In this document: piece by piece, positions 41,239 through 42,710 of the stretch | How the letters are laid out: the number at the start of each line of letters is the position of its first letter | How positions within the stretch are numbered: position 1 is the stretch's first letter | DNA from: Acidobacteriota bacterium | GTDB lineage: Bacteria; Acidobacteriota; Vicinamibacteria; Vicinamibacterales; CAVVIG01 | Assembly: GCA_020850715.1 (NCBI GenBank) | Contig: JADZED010000051.1 | Coordinates: 1 to 42,710, forward strand | Length of the DNA stretch: 42,710 bases | Direction of reading: 5' to 3' | Notes under the pieces: generated by a model | Databases searched by the model: none | Seen by the model: only the letters and a program-made list of their open reading frames with translations | Told to the model about the DNA's origin: nothing | Translations under genes and position numbers: made by a program

Positions 41239-41652
41239 GACGCACCTCATGGACGAGGCACGCTGGCGGAGCCCGGCTTCAGCCGGAGCACGGGAAATGC
41301 GACTGGTGCGCACGCACTGAACGGATCAGCAATGCCGGTGCCGTGGCTCCGCCTGCAGGGCTCTCCATCGCCGGATGCGGCCGCGGAGGCGCCGGTCCGC
41401 GGACGCGACCCGCCTGACGCGCCCACATCGGCCTGGACGCCCGCGCGCGGCTCTTCCGTGCAGACACTCGGCGGTTCAACCGGAAGCGCCCGGCATCGTC
41501 TCAACCTGCCGCCGCCTGATTCGCCGCCGGGCGGCTCCGCTTTCGACCTCGTCGCGGCCAGGACGCTTGCCGGGCAGGCTCCAGGCATCGACCCGTGGCG
41601 AGTTGCGGGTCAATGCACGCCTGCCGCCCTGCCGGAGAAGCGCCATGCCCCC
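41239..41652. other. Gene-free stretch
   Basis: About 410 bases between the secreted protein start and the small membrane protein. Frames that cross it translate to Pro/Gly/Arg/Ala-rich low complexity with no domain or ribosome-binding support. I see no repeat or RNA gene here. Confidence 0.5.
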
Positions 41653-41826
41653 TCACGATCCTGCTGCGATCAGACCGCTCGCCCAGACGCCGATGTAATA
41701 GGGCCACAGGGCTATGGCCAGGACACCCTTCCAGAACGCCAGCTTCAAGAAGCCGATCGTGAAGAGCCAGCCGCTGATCCACAGCAGCCCTCCGACGCTG
41801 TGCTGCTCGACCTTGATCTTTTCCAT
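41653..41826 (-). CDS. Small two-helix membrane protein
   Basis: 57 residues from the ATG at 41826: MEKIKVEQHSVGGLLWISGW, then hydrophobic FTIGFLKLAFWKGVLAIALWPYYIGVWASGLI. Aromatic-rich with two closely spaced membrane segments. No ribosome-binding site is apparent upstream. The composition is unlike shadow frames in this window, which is the main support. Confidence 0.6.
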   Translation of the reverse strand: MEKIKVEQHSVGGLLWISGWLFTIGFLKLAFWKGVLAIALWPYYIGVWASGLIAAGS

Positions 41827-42091
41827 GACGTCACGTCTGATGCAGTGACTTCCGCGCGATCCGCGCGCCATTCACCAGCGCTGACACGATGCATTTCACG
41901 GCGCGATCGGACGATTCAATCGGTGCCTTGCGAGACGAAAGACGATCTCATAGAGGCCGCGAAGAATCCCAACACGCTTCATCCAGGTCCGCCAGCCTCA
42001 GACCGTGAGGGGCACGATTCGGGCACATCTGCCTGGGTCGCGACTCCCGCCCAAGCGCGAGCCTCCAGAGAGATTTCTCCGGAACGATTGG

Positions 42092-42162
<71 letters not shown>

Positions 42163-42275
42163 TGACGGGAGCGAGCGGCGGAAAACCGGGAGCTCGTCAG
42201 ACCGGATGGGTCCGACGACAACAGCGCGTGTCGAACGACGCGGGGCAGGTCTGCATCTTCCGGCAGCGAGATTGG

Positions 42276-42347
42276 AGCGGGAAACGGGATTCGAACCCGC
42301 GACTTCGACCTTGGCAAGGTCGCACTCTACCACTGAGTTATTCCCGC
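42276..42347 (-). tRNA. tRNA-Gly (GCC)
   Basis: Acceptor GCGGGAA/TTCCCGC, D-arm AACTCAGTGGTAGAGT, anticodon loop TTGCCAA with stem CGACC/GGTCG, T-arm CGGG-TTCGAAT-CCCG. Discriminator T; CCA not encoded. 72 bases, 113 bases upstream of tRNA-Cys in transcription order. Confidence 0.95.
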
Positions 42348-42584
42348 CCGACCGAACGGCTAACGTACCACAGGGCCGGCCGGGGCGGCAACTCGTCGCC
42401 GCCCCGGGCAGCGGGCTCCTGCCAGAGTTGTCCATTGTTGGCAAGACGGATGAAGACTTCGAGCGTGACGACCGCCACCAGCCAGCGTGGACCAAGTGCC
42501 TGGCGGGATCGCCAGACGCGTAGCAATCCCGAAGGGTCCAACCATCACCGCCGGGCACGACATAGGCCCGCCTGGCGAGACCAG

Positions 42585-42710
42585 TGTGGGTTCCGGAAAT
42601 TCTGACGCCCACTGTTCCGGAAATTCTGGCGCACTGACCTCCGAGAATTCTGGCCGTATTGAGCCGACCCCTTCGGGGCACACACTCGCTGCAAGCAGCG
42701 AGGGAAGGGA
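42585..42710. mobile_element. Left end of an IS21-like element (partial)
   Basis: Three direct repeats start at 42591 (TTCCGGAAATTCTGACGCCC), 42615 (TTCCGGAAATTCTGGCGCAC) and 42639 (CTCCGAGAATTCTGGCCGTA), at an exact 24-base period. The first is preceded by TGT at 42585. Multiple short repeats after a TGT end are typical of IS21-family termini bound by IstA. No transposase gene is reached before the window ends, so the assignment rests on the repeats alone. Confidence 0.4.

Noticed and set aside
41247..41588. 113-residue minus-strand frame
   Set aside because: Pro/Ala/Arg/Gly-rich low-complexity translation without start support; typical of non-coding GC-rich DNA.
42338..42541. 67-residue minus-strand frame upstream of tRNA-Gly
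   Set aside because: No ribosome-binding site or recognised domain; the 3' end runs into the tRNA. Not enough to call a gene.

Overview
The window is GC-rich bacterial chromosome. It looks like an Acidobacteriota genome, possibly of the Vicinamibacteria type. That placement is inferred from gene content: a 901-residue MacB/FtsX-type permease with an N-terminal permease prefix domain and its own PadR repressor (the ADOP arrangement), a TPR protein resembling the regulatory tail of acidobacterial Ser/Thr kinases, a DUF1326-DUF2182 pair, and many secreted peptidases. No rRNA is present to confirm it.

Layout. 1-4600 is a decayed accessory region. It holds two partial genes (a propeller-like C-terminus and the 3' third of an acyl-CoA carboxylase beta subunit), a degenerate tRNA-Leu(UAA), a DUF433/DUF5615 toxin-antitoxin pair with a 2-bp frameshift in the toxin, an IS91-family transposase lacking its C-terminus, and a P4-type integrase broken by a G7-tract frameshift and by truncation. 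The integrase lies just outside the 3' end of an intact tRNA-Leu(UAA). 4600-14900 is mostly on the minus strand: M19 dipeptidase, membrane protein, DinB, a YyaL/DUF255 thioredoxin-fold protein, DJ-1/PfpI, BrkB, a cluster of small membrane-anchored YtxH-like proteins, and an NtrC-type sigma-54 regulator. A palindromic MITE abuts the stop codon of the DinB gene.

15044-20409 is a tightly overlapping leucine/isovalerate catabolic operon: methylcrotonyl-CoA carboxylase beta, enoyl-CoA hydratase, biotin carboxylase, biotin carrier and HMG-CoA lyase. The carboxylase alpha subunit is split into two overlapping genes. A short leader ORF overlaps the first gene by ATGA. 20459-33451 holds a ferredoxin with unusual cysteine spacing, a prepilin-like protein, an M48 protease, two small beta-barrels, the TPR protein, small unknown genes, a VOC protein, DUF1326-DUF2182, a VTT/DedA-like protein, an M49 peptidase and a PQQ-type sugar dehydrogenase. 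33518-42710 holds the ADOP permease with PadR, a triple-BON protein, a GT2 glycosyltransferase, a P1-family peptidase, a secreted unknown protein, tRNA-Cys, tRNA-Gly, and a three-copy 24-bp repeat that looks like the end of an IS21-like element running off the window.

The most distinctive window-wide signal is a group of about ten start codons that sit 6-10 nt downstream of a good -10 hexamer and lack a Shine-Dalgarno sequence. These are probably leaderless or near-leaderless transcripts, and they include one back-to-back pair in a 39-bp intergenic gap. I do not see an obviously new defence or biosynthetic system.
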